The position numbers were made by a program, and so were the translations under genes. A model generated the notes under the pieces. That model was not told where the DNA came from and ran no database searches. It saw only the letters and a list, made by a program, of their open reading frames with translations. From an uncultured Eubacteriales bacterium (GTDB lineage: Bacteria > Bacillota_A > Clostridia > Christensenellales > Aristaeellaceae), in contig CACYNZ010000232.1 in assembly GCA_902775835.1 (NCBI GenBank), positions 1 through 5,961 of the forward strand: a DNA stretch of 5,961 nucleotides, written 5' to 3'. Each line of letters starts with the position of its first letter. Position 1 is the stretch's first letter. Of the stretch, positions 1-5,961 are shown piece by piece.

Positions 1-956
1 CGGTTATGTTCCTGGGCGTCTGGCTGTCCATGGGCAGTCATTTCACCCTCGGTATGATCATGACCTTTCAGGGGCTTCTTTCTTCCTTCATGGGACCTGC
101 CATGACCATGGTGAGCGCAGGCCAGATCATTCAGGAAATGCGGACAGACATGGAACGCGTTGAGGATGTCATGGAGTACCCGGATGATCCCGCCCTCGGT
201 TATGGAAAGGAAGGGGAACAGGACAGCTTTGCCAAGCTCCGGGGCGAAGTGGAGGTAAAGCATGTCTCCTTCGGGTATTCCCGGCTGAGCAGACCGGTGA
301 TCACGGACTTTTCCATGCACATGAAGCCCGGAAGCCGCATTGCCATTGTGGGAGCCAGCGGATGCGGGAAATCCACCATCAGCAAACTGATTACCGGACT
401 GTATCAGCCCTGGGAAGGGGAAATCCTGTTTGACGGAAGGCCGATCCAGAGCATTTCACGCAATGTGTTCACCGGTTCTGTTGCCATGGTGGATCAGGAT
501 ATCGTACTGTTTGAGGATACCATTGCCAATAATATCCGCATGTGGGATGAATCCATTGAAGACTTTGAAGTGATTCTGGCAGCAAGGGATGCCCAGATTC
601 ATGATGATATTCTCCAGCGTCCGGGTGGATATCAGTGCCGGCTCATCGAAAACGGCAGAGACCTGTCCGGCGGTCAGCGGCAGCGCCTGGAAATTGCGCG
701 CGTGCTGGCACAGGATCCCTCCATCATCATTCTTGATGAGGCGACCAGTGCGCTGGATGCCAAAACGGAATACGAGCTGGTCAAGGCTGTCAAGGAACGC
801 GGCATTTCCTGCATCGTTATTGCCCATCGCCTGTCCACGATCCGCGACTGTGACCAGATCATTGTGCTGGACAAGGGCGTGATTGCCGAAACCGGGACCC
901 ATGAAGAGCTGATGGCCAGGGGCGGCATCTATGCAGAACTGATCACCAATGAATGA
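1..956 (+). CDS. NHLP/NHLM-type peptide exporter ABC1, C-terminal part (5'-truncated by window edge)
   Basis: This is the C-terminal end of an ABC half-transporter; the reading frame is open to the left edge, so the start and most of the membrane domain are missing. Counting from Met at base 6, residues 1-38 are the last transmembrane segment. A linker resembling the NHLP exporter family follows (QEMRTDMERVEDVMEYPDDP, residues 43-62). The ATPase domain spans about residues 80-316: Walker A GASGCGKST 116-124, Q-loop Gln164, signature LSGGQ 220-224, Walker B ending in catalytic Glu245, D-loop SALD 248-251 and H-loop His274. All catalytic motifs are intact. Full-length members of this family (the TIGR03796 type) begin with a C39 cysteine peptidase that cuts double-glycine-type leaders, and that domain would lie upstream. 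The stop overlaps an optional start of the next ABC gene and lies just before that gene's ribosome binding site, so the two are co-transcribed and probably heterodimerise. A generic lipid or drug exporter is the alternative; the linker and the partner argue against it. Confidence 0.85.
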   Translation, partial: VMFLGVWLSMGSHFTLGMIMTFQGLLSSFMGPAMTMVSAGQIIQEMRTDMERVEDVMEYPDDPALGYGKEGEQDSFAKLRGEVEVKHVSFGYSRLSRPVITDFSMHMKPGSRIAIVGASGCGKSTISKLITGLYQPWEGEILFDGRPIQSISRNVFTGSVAMVDQDIVLFEDTIANNIRMWDESIEDFEVILAARDAQIHDDILQRPGGYQCRLIENGRDLSGGQRQRLEIARVLAQDPSIIILDEATSALDAKTEYELVKAVKERGISCIVIAHRLSTIRDCDQIIVLDKGVIAETGTHEELMARGGIYAELITNE

Positions 957-957
957 G

Positions 958-965
958 AAAGGAGG
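958..965 (+). promoter_or_regulatory. Strong ribosome binding site that sets the start of ABC2
   Basis: AAAGGAGG lies 7 bases before the ATG at 973 and overlaps the end of the upstream ABC gene by almost nothing. The in-frame ATG at 949 sits before this site and has no comparable motif at the right distance, so 973 is the preferred start. The motif is a near-perfect complement to the 16S rRNA tail of Bacillota. Confidence 0.85.
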
Positions 966-972
966 CTTCTCG

Positions 973-3168
973 ATGAATTGGTTCGATGAACAGATCCGGC
1001 AGAGACAGGAAAGCGACCAGAACATTCTGGAAGACTCCTTTTTCCGGATGGCAAGCGTTGTCATGGACAAGTGGTCGGTTGACCGCCTGGAAGATGAGCG
1101 CATCATTGCCAAGGAAGTCATTGATGATATCCTGAAATACTATCACAAGAAACCGGTTGAAATACCGGAAAACATCACGGATGTCAGTGCGCAGCTGGAG
1201 TATGCGCTGCGGCCTGCCGGGCTGATGACCCGTGAGGTGGAGCTTGAGGAAGGCTGGCAGAACAATGCCTGGGGCGCCATGCTCGGATATATCCGGGAGA
1301 CCGGGACAACCGTGGCTCTGCTGCCCGGAAAGCTGTTCGGATACTATTACAAGGATCCAAACACCGGACGCATGATCCGGATCAACAGGAAAAACGCAAA
1401 GATGTTTGACAGAGAGGCGCTGTGCTTCTATCTTCCGCTGCCCATGAAGCCTCTGGGTGTCCGGGATCTGCTGCTGTACATGAAAAGCAGCATTTCCGAC
1501 GGCGATCTGGTCCTGATCATTCTGGCATCCCTGGCTGTGCAGCTGGTGAGCATGATTGAGCCCCGTGTTTACAATCTTCTGACCGGTACGGTCCTGAAAT
1601 CGAGGAATATGAATCTGATGGCCGGCATGGCGGCATTTCTTGTCGGCAGCACCATCGCCGGTCAGATGCTTTCCATGGTGAAGTCCCTGCTGCTGGAAAG
1701 AATCAATACCAAGACATCCCAGGCAGTACAGGCTTCCGTGATGATGCGCATCCTGTCACTGCCGGTCAGCTTTTTCCGGCAGTTTTCCTCCGGTGAACTG
1801 TCCAACCGTGCCGGCAGTGTCAACAGTCTGTGCAGCATCATTCTGGACAAGATTCTGTCGGCGGGCCTTGGAAGTCTTATGTCCCTCCTGTATGTCACGC
1901 AGATCTTCAGGTTTGCGCCTGCACTGGTCGTGCCTTCCCTGTGCATCATGCTGCTGACGGTGGGGCTCGGTGCCATGGCGTCCATTGTGCAGATCAGGAT
2001 CACCCGGCAGAAGATGAAACTGAACGCGGAAGAAGCGGGCATGAGCTATTCCATACTCAACGGCGTGCAGAAAATCCGGCTGTCGGGATCGGAAAAACGC
2101 GTGTTTGCCCGCTGGGGCAGGCTCTATGCCCGGGAAGCTAGGCTGGAATACAATCCGCCGCTTTTCCTGAAACTGAATACCGTGATGACCACGGGCGTGG
2201 GCCTTGCAGGCACCATTCTTCTGTATGGTCTTGCCGTCAGGACCGGGGTTGCTGTGAATGAATACATCTCCTTCAATGCGGCCTATGGCGGACTGATGGG
2301 AGCGTTTACAGCCCTTGCAGGCATTGCCACGACCATCGCTTCCATTAAGCCTGTGCTGGAGATGGCGGAGCCGATCCTGAAGGCGGAGCCGGAAGTGACC
2401 GAAGAAAAGGCGACTGTGGACCATGTGAGCGGCAATATTGAAGTGAACCACGTGAGCTTCCGGTATGACGAGCATATGCCCTATGTACTGGAAGACCTGT
2501 CACTGAAGATCAAAAGCGGGGAATATGTTGCCATTGTGGGCAGGACAGGATGCGGAAAATCCACGCTGATCCGACTGCTGCTCGGTTTTGAGAAACCGGA
2601 AAGAGGCGCTGTCTTCTATGACAGGCATGATCTGAGCAGTATCGATCCCCGCTCAATGCGCAAGAAGATCGGTGTGGTCATTCAGAACGGTCAGCTGTTC
2701 CAGGGAGACATTTTTTCCAATATCACAATCTCCGCGCCTGATCTTACGCTGAAGGAAGCGTGGGAGGCGGCTGAGATTGCCGGGGTTGCCGACGACATCC
2801 GTGAGATGCCCATGGGCATGCAGACCATTATCTCCGAGGGCCAGGGCGGCATTTCCGGCGGACAGAAGCAGCGTCTGCTGATTGCCCGGGCTGTGGCTCC
2901 GAAGCCCAAGATCCTGATTTTTGATGAGGCAACCAGTGCCCTGGACAACAAGACCCAGAAGCAGGTTTCGGATGCACTGGATCACCTGAACTGCACCCGG
3001 ATTGTGGTGGCCCACAGGCTGAGCACCATACGGAACTGCGACCGCATTCTGGTGATGGACAACGGCAGCATTGTGGAAGAAGGCGGCTATGATGAGCTGA
3101 TCCAGAAGAAAGGTGCCTTCGCTGAGCTGGTGGCACGCCAGCGGCTGGATCTGGGCAATGAAAACTGA
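973..3168 (+). CDS. NHLP/NHLM-type peptide exporter ABC2, permease-ATPase
   Basis: A complete 731-residue ABC half-transporter, probably the partner of the upstream ABC1 in exporting a leader-containing RiPP across the membrane. Residues 1 to about 165 are a soluble domain without a catalytic Cys/His peptidase pattern. Its stretch VALLPGKLFGYYY (114-126), then a DPxTGR motif and FYLPLPMKPLG (152-162), is characteristic of the TIGR03797-type ABC2 proteins. A six-helix membrane domain follows at about 175-465, with hydrophobic runs near 180-197, 213-236, 291-338 and 406-457. The ATPase domain starts near 487: Walker A GRTGCGKST 523-531, Q-loop Gln571, signature ISGGQ 627-631, catalytic Glu652, D-loop SALD 655-658, His681. 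Both ATP sites of a heterodimer with ABC1 would therefore be catalytically competent. An in-frame ATG at 949 would add 8 residues, but the ribosome binding site at 958-965 favours 973. There is no promoter between the two genes, so expression is in one operon. Confidence 0.88.
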   Translation: MNWFDEQIRQRQESDQNILEDSFFRMASVVMDKWSVDRLEDERIIAKEVIDDILKYYHKKPVEIPENITDVSAQLEYALRPAGLMTREVELEEGWQNNAWGAMLGYIRETGTTVALLPGKLFGYYYKDPNTGRMIRINRKNAKMFDREALCFYLPLPMKPLGVRDLLLYMKSSISDGDLVLIILASLAVQLVSMIEPRVYNLLTGTVLKSRNMNLMAGMAAFLVGSTIAGQMLSMVKSLLLERINTKTSQAVQASVMMRILSLPVSFFRQFSSGELSNRAGSVNSLCSIILDKILSAGLGSLMSLLYVTQIFRFAPALVVPSLCIMLLTVGLGAMASIVQIRITRQKMKLNAEEAGMSYSILNGVQKIRLSGSEKRVFARWGRLYAREARLEYNPPLFLKLNTVMTTGVGLAGTILLYGLAVRTGVAVNEYISFNAAYGGLMGAFTALAGIATTIASIKPVLEMAEPILKAEPEVTEEKATVDHVSGNIEVNHVSFRYDEHMPYVLEDLSLKIKSGEYVAIVGRTGCGKSTLIRLLLGFEKPERGAVFYDRHDLSSIDPRSMRKKIGVVIQNGQLFQGDIFSNITISAPDLTLKEAWEAAEIAGVADDIREMPMGMQTIISEGQGGISGGQKQRLLIARAVAPKPKILIFDEATSALDNKTQKQVSDALDHLNCTRIVVAHRLSTIRNCDRILVMDNGSIVEEGGYDELIQKKGAFAELVARQRLDLGNEN

Positions 3169-3212
3169 TTCCGGATGCCCGGGTGACGGACTGCAGACCA
3201 GGGAAAAGGAAA

Positions 3213-3228
3213 CATCCGTTTCCGGATG
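3213..3228 (+). other. Small perfect hairpin in the spacer after ABC2
   Basis: CATCCG (3213-3218) and CGGATG (3223-3228) are perfect complements around a 4-base TTTC loop. No T-run follows, so it is not a standard intrinsic terminator. It could stabilise or separate the transcript ends of the exporter and glycosyltransferase genes, or be chance. Confidence 0.35.
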
Positions 3229-3233
3229 ATACA

Positions 3234-3277
3234 GTGCCGGAGCGGGCAGGATATGTCCGGCACGCTTCGGCACTTTT
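3234..3277 (+). repeat. Inverted repeat with two alternative right arms and a short T-run
   Basis: GTGCCGGA (3234-3241) is the exact reverse complement of TCCGGCAC (3256-3263), with a 14-base loop. The right-arm core CGGCAC occurs again at 3268-3273, 10 bases on, and is followed directly by TTTT (3274-3277). The left arm can thus pair with either copy, and only the second pairing would look like a weak terminator. It sits in the 177-base spacer between ABC2 and the glycosyltransferase gene. The pairing is seen directly; a role in termination or attenuation is inference, and the short T-run makes it a poor classical terminator. Confidence 0.4.
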
Positions 3278-3330
3278 ATGTGCGGAAAATGTACTAGTAA
3301 GGAAGCTGCTGCTTTACCGATACCGGATGG

Positions 3331-3338
3331 AGAGGGGG
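3331..3338 (+). promoter_or_regulatory. Ribosome binding site of the glycosyltransferase gene
   Basis: The purine run AGAGGGGG ends 7 bases before the ATG at 3346. It is less canonical than the sites at 958 and 5908, but its position supports 3346 as the start; no alternative start in this frame lies near another good site. Confidence 0.6.
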
Positions 3339-3345
3339 AAAGGCC

Positions 3346-5016
3346 ATGCAGCGTGTGAACGAATATGTCAGGACGCACGGGCTTCAGTATACGCTGTGGC
3401 ACGGATGCGAAAAACTGTCCGAGCGCTATCTGCGCACCTATGACCGGCTGTGGCGCAGCATTGCACCCGTTCCCGAGGAACTGGAAAGACAGAGAACATG
3501 TCCGCCCTGGAACGGGAAAGTCAGCATTCTTGTGCCCGTATACCGGACGGATCCGGAACTGCTCGATGCGCTGTTCCGGTCCATTTCAGACCAGACCTAT
3601 GAACAGTTTGAAGTGATCGCCTATGCCACCGGCGAGCGGGCGGAGACGGACCAGGTGCTGCAGGCGTGGGGGAGCAGGGACGCGCGTTTCCGGGTCTACC
3701 ACGGGGAAGAGAACCTGGGCATTTCCGGGAACACGAACCGGGCGGCGGCCTATGCGGAAGGCGAGTATATTGCGCTTTGTGATCACGATGACCTGCTGTC
3801 CCCGGAGGCACTCTGGCAGGTGGCCCGGAGGATTGCGGAAACCGGCGCAGACGTGGTGTACACGGACGAAGACAAGATCACAGAGGACGGGCGCGTGCAC
3901 ACGGATCCGCACTGCAAGCCGGACCTGTGCGAGACCAACCTGCTTTCCTCCAATTATGTGTGTCACTTCCTTGCTGTAAAAAGGGAAGTCTGGGAACAGG
4001 CGGGCGGGGAACGAAGCGAATATGACGGGTCTCAGGACCATGATCTGATGCTCAGGCTCATGGAAATCACGGACCGCGTGGAACACGTGCCCATGATTCT
4101 GTATCACTGGCGGACCGTGGGCTCTTCCATGAGCCACAGGAATCTGGAGCGGTGCACGCAGCTCTCCCGGGCGGCTGTTCAGGCGCATCTCGACCGGACA
4201 TGCGGCGGTGAGGCCTGGGTGGACCGGGATGTGGTACGGTTCCGGTTCCCGGTAAAGGATACGGTATCGGTGGATGTGGTGATCCTGGAAAGCCGGCCCG
4301 GGGCCGGGGAAGCCTGCCGGCAGCGGATGGAGCAGGACAAATGGAAACAGAAAACACTGCGGGTCGTCAGCACCGGCGGGGACCGGTTTGCGGCGATGAA
4401 CCGGGCATGTCAGGAAAGCTGCGCGGACGCGGTATTGTTTCTGGATGCTTCGGTTCAGGTGGGTTCCCGGAACCTGATTTCGGATATGCTGCCGCTTGCC
4501 ATGCATGAGGGCACCGGGTTTGTCACGCCGTGCCTGACCGATGAGCGGGGGCGCGTCACGCATGCGGGGTTTGCCGTGGGCGGGGAAGCTGCGGCCATCT
4601 GCCGTCAGGAAGGCGTTCCCAGAAAATCCGGGGGCTGGCATCTTCTGCTGCGTCAGGTGCATGAAGTGAGCGCCGTGAGCGCTGCCTGCATGATGATCTG
4701 CCGGGAACGCTTCCGGCCTTTCCGGAAGATATGCTCCGGCGGCCTGGAGAGCGTGGACCTGTGCCTGCGTCTTCAGCAGGCGGGCCTGCATCATCTGTAT
4801 CTGCCGGGAGAGGCGGCCGTGTGTACGCAGAAGGACCTGCTGCTGAGCGGCAGCAGGCGGACTGAAGAGGATCTCAGGGCCATGCGGCAGGCCTGGCCGG
4901 ACCTGCAGGACCGGTGCTGGAATCCGTGCTATGATCCCGGCCATGCCGACGGAAGGCTGGCGGGGGCCGAAGTGATCCGGAAAGTATGGAGGGAGAATAC
5001 CTATGCGAAGCAGTGA
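3346..5016 (+). CDS. Family 2 glycosyltransferase with a degenerate second GT2-like domain
   Basis: A 556-residue cytoplasmic protein with no signal peptide or membrane segment. The first GT-A domain starts at KVSILVPVYRT (58-68). It carries the nucleotide-sugar and metal motif DHDD (146-149), then YTDEDK (172-177), SNYVCHF (202-208), the acidic QDHD (230-233) and YHWR (253-256). This set is typical of GT2 enzymes of the O-antigen or rhamnan type, which transfer a sugar onto a cell-surface glycan, so a polysaccharide role is the default. Residues about 305-500 resemble a second GT2 domain: FLDASVQV (365-372), RVTHAGFAVG (403-412) and ESVDLCLRLQQAG (468-480). Here, however, the usual LNND-like acidic pair reads LDAS, and the first nucleotide-binding half is short, so this half is probably inactive or structural. 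The gene overlaps the serine hydrolase gene by 14 bases, implying translational coupling. Donor and acceptor cannot be told from sequence; peptide glycosylation of a RiPP is possible but unsupported. Confidence 0.85.
   Translation: MQRVNEYVRTHGLQYTLWHGCEKLSERYLRTYDRLWRSIAPVPEELERQRTCPPWNGKVSILVPVYRTDPELLDALFRSISDQTYEQFEVIAYATGERAETDQVLQAWGSRDARFRVYHGEENLGISGNTNRAAAYAEGEYIALCDHDDLLSPEALWQVARRIAETGADVVYTDEDKITEDGRVHTDPHCKPDLCETNLLSSNYVCHFLAVKREVWEQAGGERSEYDGSQDHDLMLRLMEITDRVEHVPMILYHWRTVGSSMSHRNLERCTQLSRAAVQAHLDRTCGGEAWVDRDVVRFRFPVKDTVSVDVVILESRPGAGEACRQRMEQDKWKQKTLRVVSTGGDRFAAMNRACQESCADAVLFLDASVQVGSRNLISDMLPLAMHEGTGFVTPCLTDERGRVTHAGFAVGGEAAAICRQEGVPRKSGGWHLLLRQVHEVSAVSAACMMICRERFRPFRKICSGGLESVDLCLRLQQAGLHHLYLPGEAAVCTQKDLLLSGSRRTEEDLRAMRQAWPDLQDRCWNPCYDPGHADGRLAGAEVIRKVWRENTYAKQ
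4988..4995 (+). promoter_or_regulatory. Ribosome binding site of the serine hydrolase gene, inside the glycosyltransferase gene
   Basis: GGAGGGAG lies within the last codons of the glycosyltransferase gene; its GGAGGG core ends 9 bases before the ATG at 5003. This fixes the start of the hydrolase and the 14-base overlap of the two genes. Confidence 0.75.
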
Positions 5017-5773
5017 AGAGGTGCTGCAGGCCGTGAAGGGTCTGCCGGGGGAGATCGGACTGGTGATTGAAAAAGCGGACGGGAGCGGCATCTGTTTTCA
5101 GCCGGACGTTCCGGTGAACGCGGCCAGCGTCATCAAGCTGTTTGTCATGGCGGAAGCTTTCCGGCAGAGGGAGCAGGGAGAGCTGGATTTTGCGCGCGAG
5201 GTGAGCATATCCCGGGAACAGTGCTGCCCGTCCTGCGGAGCGGTTACCTATCTTCATGACGGCGTGCGTCTTCAGGTCAGGGACCTGGTGACACTGATGA
5301 TCATTCTGTCGGACAATACGGCAACCAATGTGTTGCTGGACATGCTGGGCCTGGAGCGCGTGCAGGAGGAGATCGAACGTCTCGGACTTGCCGGTACCAG
5401 GATCCGGCGCAAGCTGTTCCAGGAGGAACTGTCCCGGCAGGGCATCCAGAACCAGATCTGCGCGGGGGATGTGGCGTGCTTCCTGAACCGGCTGATGCAG
5501 GGCCGGGTGGTGAACGCGGAGGCAGACCGGGAAATGCTGCGGATTCTGGCAAATCAGCGGCTGAACGGCAAGATCCCCTTTTACCTGCACGAACATGGCA
5601 TCCGCTGCGCGCACAAGACCGGTGAGGATGACGGCATCACGCATGACTGCGGCATTATCTGGAATCCGGAACCGGTGGTGTTCTGCTTTGTGAGCGAGCA
5701 CACGAATGTCCCGAAAGCGGAGCGCGTGCTGCAGGACGCGGCGGCATGGGCCGCCGGGGTGAAGATCGATTGA
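5003..5773 (+). CDS. Class A beta-lactamase-fold serine hydrolase, no signal peptide
   Basis: A 256-residue protein of the class A beta-lactamase-like group (Beta-lactamase2, PF13354 type). The nucleophile motif is SVIK (42-45, Ser42 and Lys45), the second motif SDN (103-105) within SDNTATN, and the third KTG (205-207). The length and spacing of these motifs suit the fold. Two points argue against a working penicillinase. The ExxLN motif of the omega loop, which holds the deacylating Glu of class A enzymes, is not recognisable; the best candidate stretch reads QEELS (140-144). The N-terminus (MRSSEEVLQAVKG) is also not a signal peptide, so the protein is predicted to be cytoplasmic. A short CPSC sequence (75-78) precedes the second motif. 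It may be an esterase, amidase or peptidase acting on a small substrate or peptide, or a poorly characterised housekeeping hydrolase. The overlap with the glycosyltransferase gene suggests joint expression. No convincing terminator follows the stop. Confidence 0.85.
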   Translation: MRSSEEVLQAVKGLPGEIGLVIEKADGSGICFQPDVPVNAASVIKLFVMAEAFRQREQGELDFAREVSISREQCCPSCGAVTYLHDGVRLQVRDLVTLMIILSDNTATNVLLDMLGLERVQEEIERLGLAGTRIRRKLFQEELSRQGIQNQICAGDVACFLNRLMQGRVVNAEADREMLRILANQRLNGKIPFYLHEHGIRCAHKTGEDDGITHDCGIIWNPEPVVFCFVSEHTNVPKAERVLQDAAAWAAGVKID

Positions 5774-5854
5774 GCGCGGTCTGAAGAGCGGGACGTTTCC
5801 ATGAAGGAATGAAGAGACGGATCATGCGATGGTATGGAAAATCCGCGGCGGTAC

Positions 5855-5884
5855 TTGACTGAAGCCGGATGCATCTGCTAGTAT
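5855..5884 (+). promoter_or_regulatory. Sigma-A type promoter with extended -10
   Basis: The -35 element TTGACT (5855-5860) and -10 element TAGTAT (5879-5884) are separated by 18 bases, and TGC (5876-5878) just before the -10 forms an extended -10 motif. Transcription would begin near 5891, leaving a leader of about 33 bases before the ATG at 5924. It is the best promoter in the window and marks the start of a new transcription unit after the hydrolase gene. Confidence 0.75.
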
Positions 5885-5907
5885 GTTGCCTGAAAGAGAG
5901 CATTGAG

Positions 5908-5915
5908 AAAGGAGG
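5908..5915 (+). promoter_or_regulatory. Strong ribosome binding site of the right-edge gene
   Basis: AAAGGAGG lies 8 bases before the ATG at 5924. Together with the promoter just upstream it makes the short partial gene credible. Confidence 0.8.
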
Positions 5916-5923
5916 CTGTCGAA

Positions 5924-5961
5924 ATGAAGAAAATGAGATACGGGATGATTCTGACCAGGGT
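5924..5961 (+). CDS. Start of an unidentified gene (3'-truncated by window edge)
   Basis: Only 12 complete codons are visible, reading MKKMRYGMILTR, with no stop before the edge. A near-consensus promoter and an ideal ribosome binding site precede the ATG. The two lysines and an arginine followed by hydrophobic residues could begin a signal peptide or a membrane protein, but the piece is far too short to decide. No function is proposed. Confidence 0.6.
   Translation, partial: MKKMRYGMILTR

Noticed and set aside
954..967. The 14-base string around the ABC2 ribosome binding site recurs at 5904-5917
   Set aside because: It consists mostly of the consensus AAAGGAGG and flanking purines, so shared selection for strong translation explains it better than a mobile repeat.
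949..972. Upstream ATG of ABC2 that would add 8 residues
   Set aside because: The strong ribosome binding site at 958-965 lies downstream of this ATG and is correctly spaced for 973.
456..1121. 221-codon open frame on the - strand across the ABC gene junction
   Set aside because: It is antisense to intact ATPase motifs and the start of ABC2, with low-complexity composition and no recognisable domain.
3274..3300. Possible promoter with a TACTAG-like -10 before the glycosyltransferase gene
   Set aside because: No acceptable -35 lies at the right distance.
3171..3329. CCGGATG occurring three times in the spacer (3171, 3223 with one-base offset context, 3323)
   Set aside because: The same word also occurs in coding sequence (for example near 180) and in the promoter spacer near 5865, so in this GC-rich DNA it is probably chance.
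3183..3443. 86-codon GTG-started frame in the spacer, considered as a possible precursor peptide
   Set aside because: It has no ribosome binding site, runs 98 bases into the glycosyltransferase gene in another frame, and lacks an NHLP-type leader or a GG cleavage site followed by a core.
3586..5091. Long 501-codon open frame on the - strand opposite the glycosyltransferase
   Set aside because: It lies antisense to a clear GT2 gene, is rich in Pro, Arg and His as expected for a GC-rich shadow, and shows no family motif or ribosome binding site.
5774..5854. Intrinsic terminator after the serine hydrolase gene
   Set aside because: Only a 4-base pairing (TTCC/GGAA around 5808-5820) and a CCGCGG palindrome were seen, with no following T-run.

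Overview
The window reads as part of a chromosome of an anaerobic, moderately GC-rich Bacillota bacterium, probably a gut-type Clostridia or Erysipelotrichia member. This rests on the strong AAAGGAGG ribosome binding sites, the style of the proteins, and the high cysteine content of the two downstream proteins (20 in 556 and 9 in 256 residues). The family-level placement is an inference. All genes seen are on the + strand.

Region 1 (1-3168) holds two ABC half-transporter genes that overlap or abut. The first is cut by the left edge: only its last transmembrane segment and its complete ATPase domain are visible. The second is complete. Together they match the paired exporters of NHLP/NHLM-type RiPP (bacteriocin-like peptide) clusters: ABC1 is a peptidase-permease-ATPase whose peptidase part would lie upstream, and ABC2 is a permease-ATPase with a non-peptidase N-terminal domain. 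The two would form a heterodimer that removes the leader peptide and exports the product. No precursor peptide or modification enzyme is visible here, so these would have to lie upstream.

Region 2 (3169-3345) is a 177-base spacer with two inverted repeats, but no promoter or classical terminator I could defend.

Region 3 (3346-5773) holds two genes that overlap by 14 bases: a GT2 glycosyltransferase with a second, degenerate GT2-like domain, and a class A beta-lactamase-fold serine hydrolase without a signal peptide. Their overlap suggests coupled expression. Their link to the exporter is only positional, and their base composition is more GC-rich than that of the exporter genes.

Region 4 (5774-5961) is a 150-base spacer with a good sigma-A type promoter, followed by a strong ribosome binding site and the first 12 complete codons of a gene that runs off the right edge.

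No RNA genes, mobile elements or CRISPR arrays were seen. The most interesting points are the implied RiPP cluster to the left, the degenerate second half of the glycosyltransferase, and the atypical active-site surroundings of the serine hydrolase.
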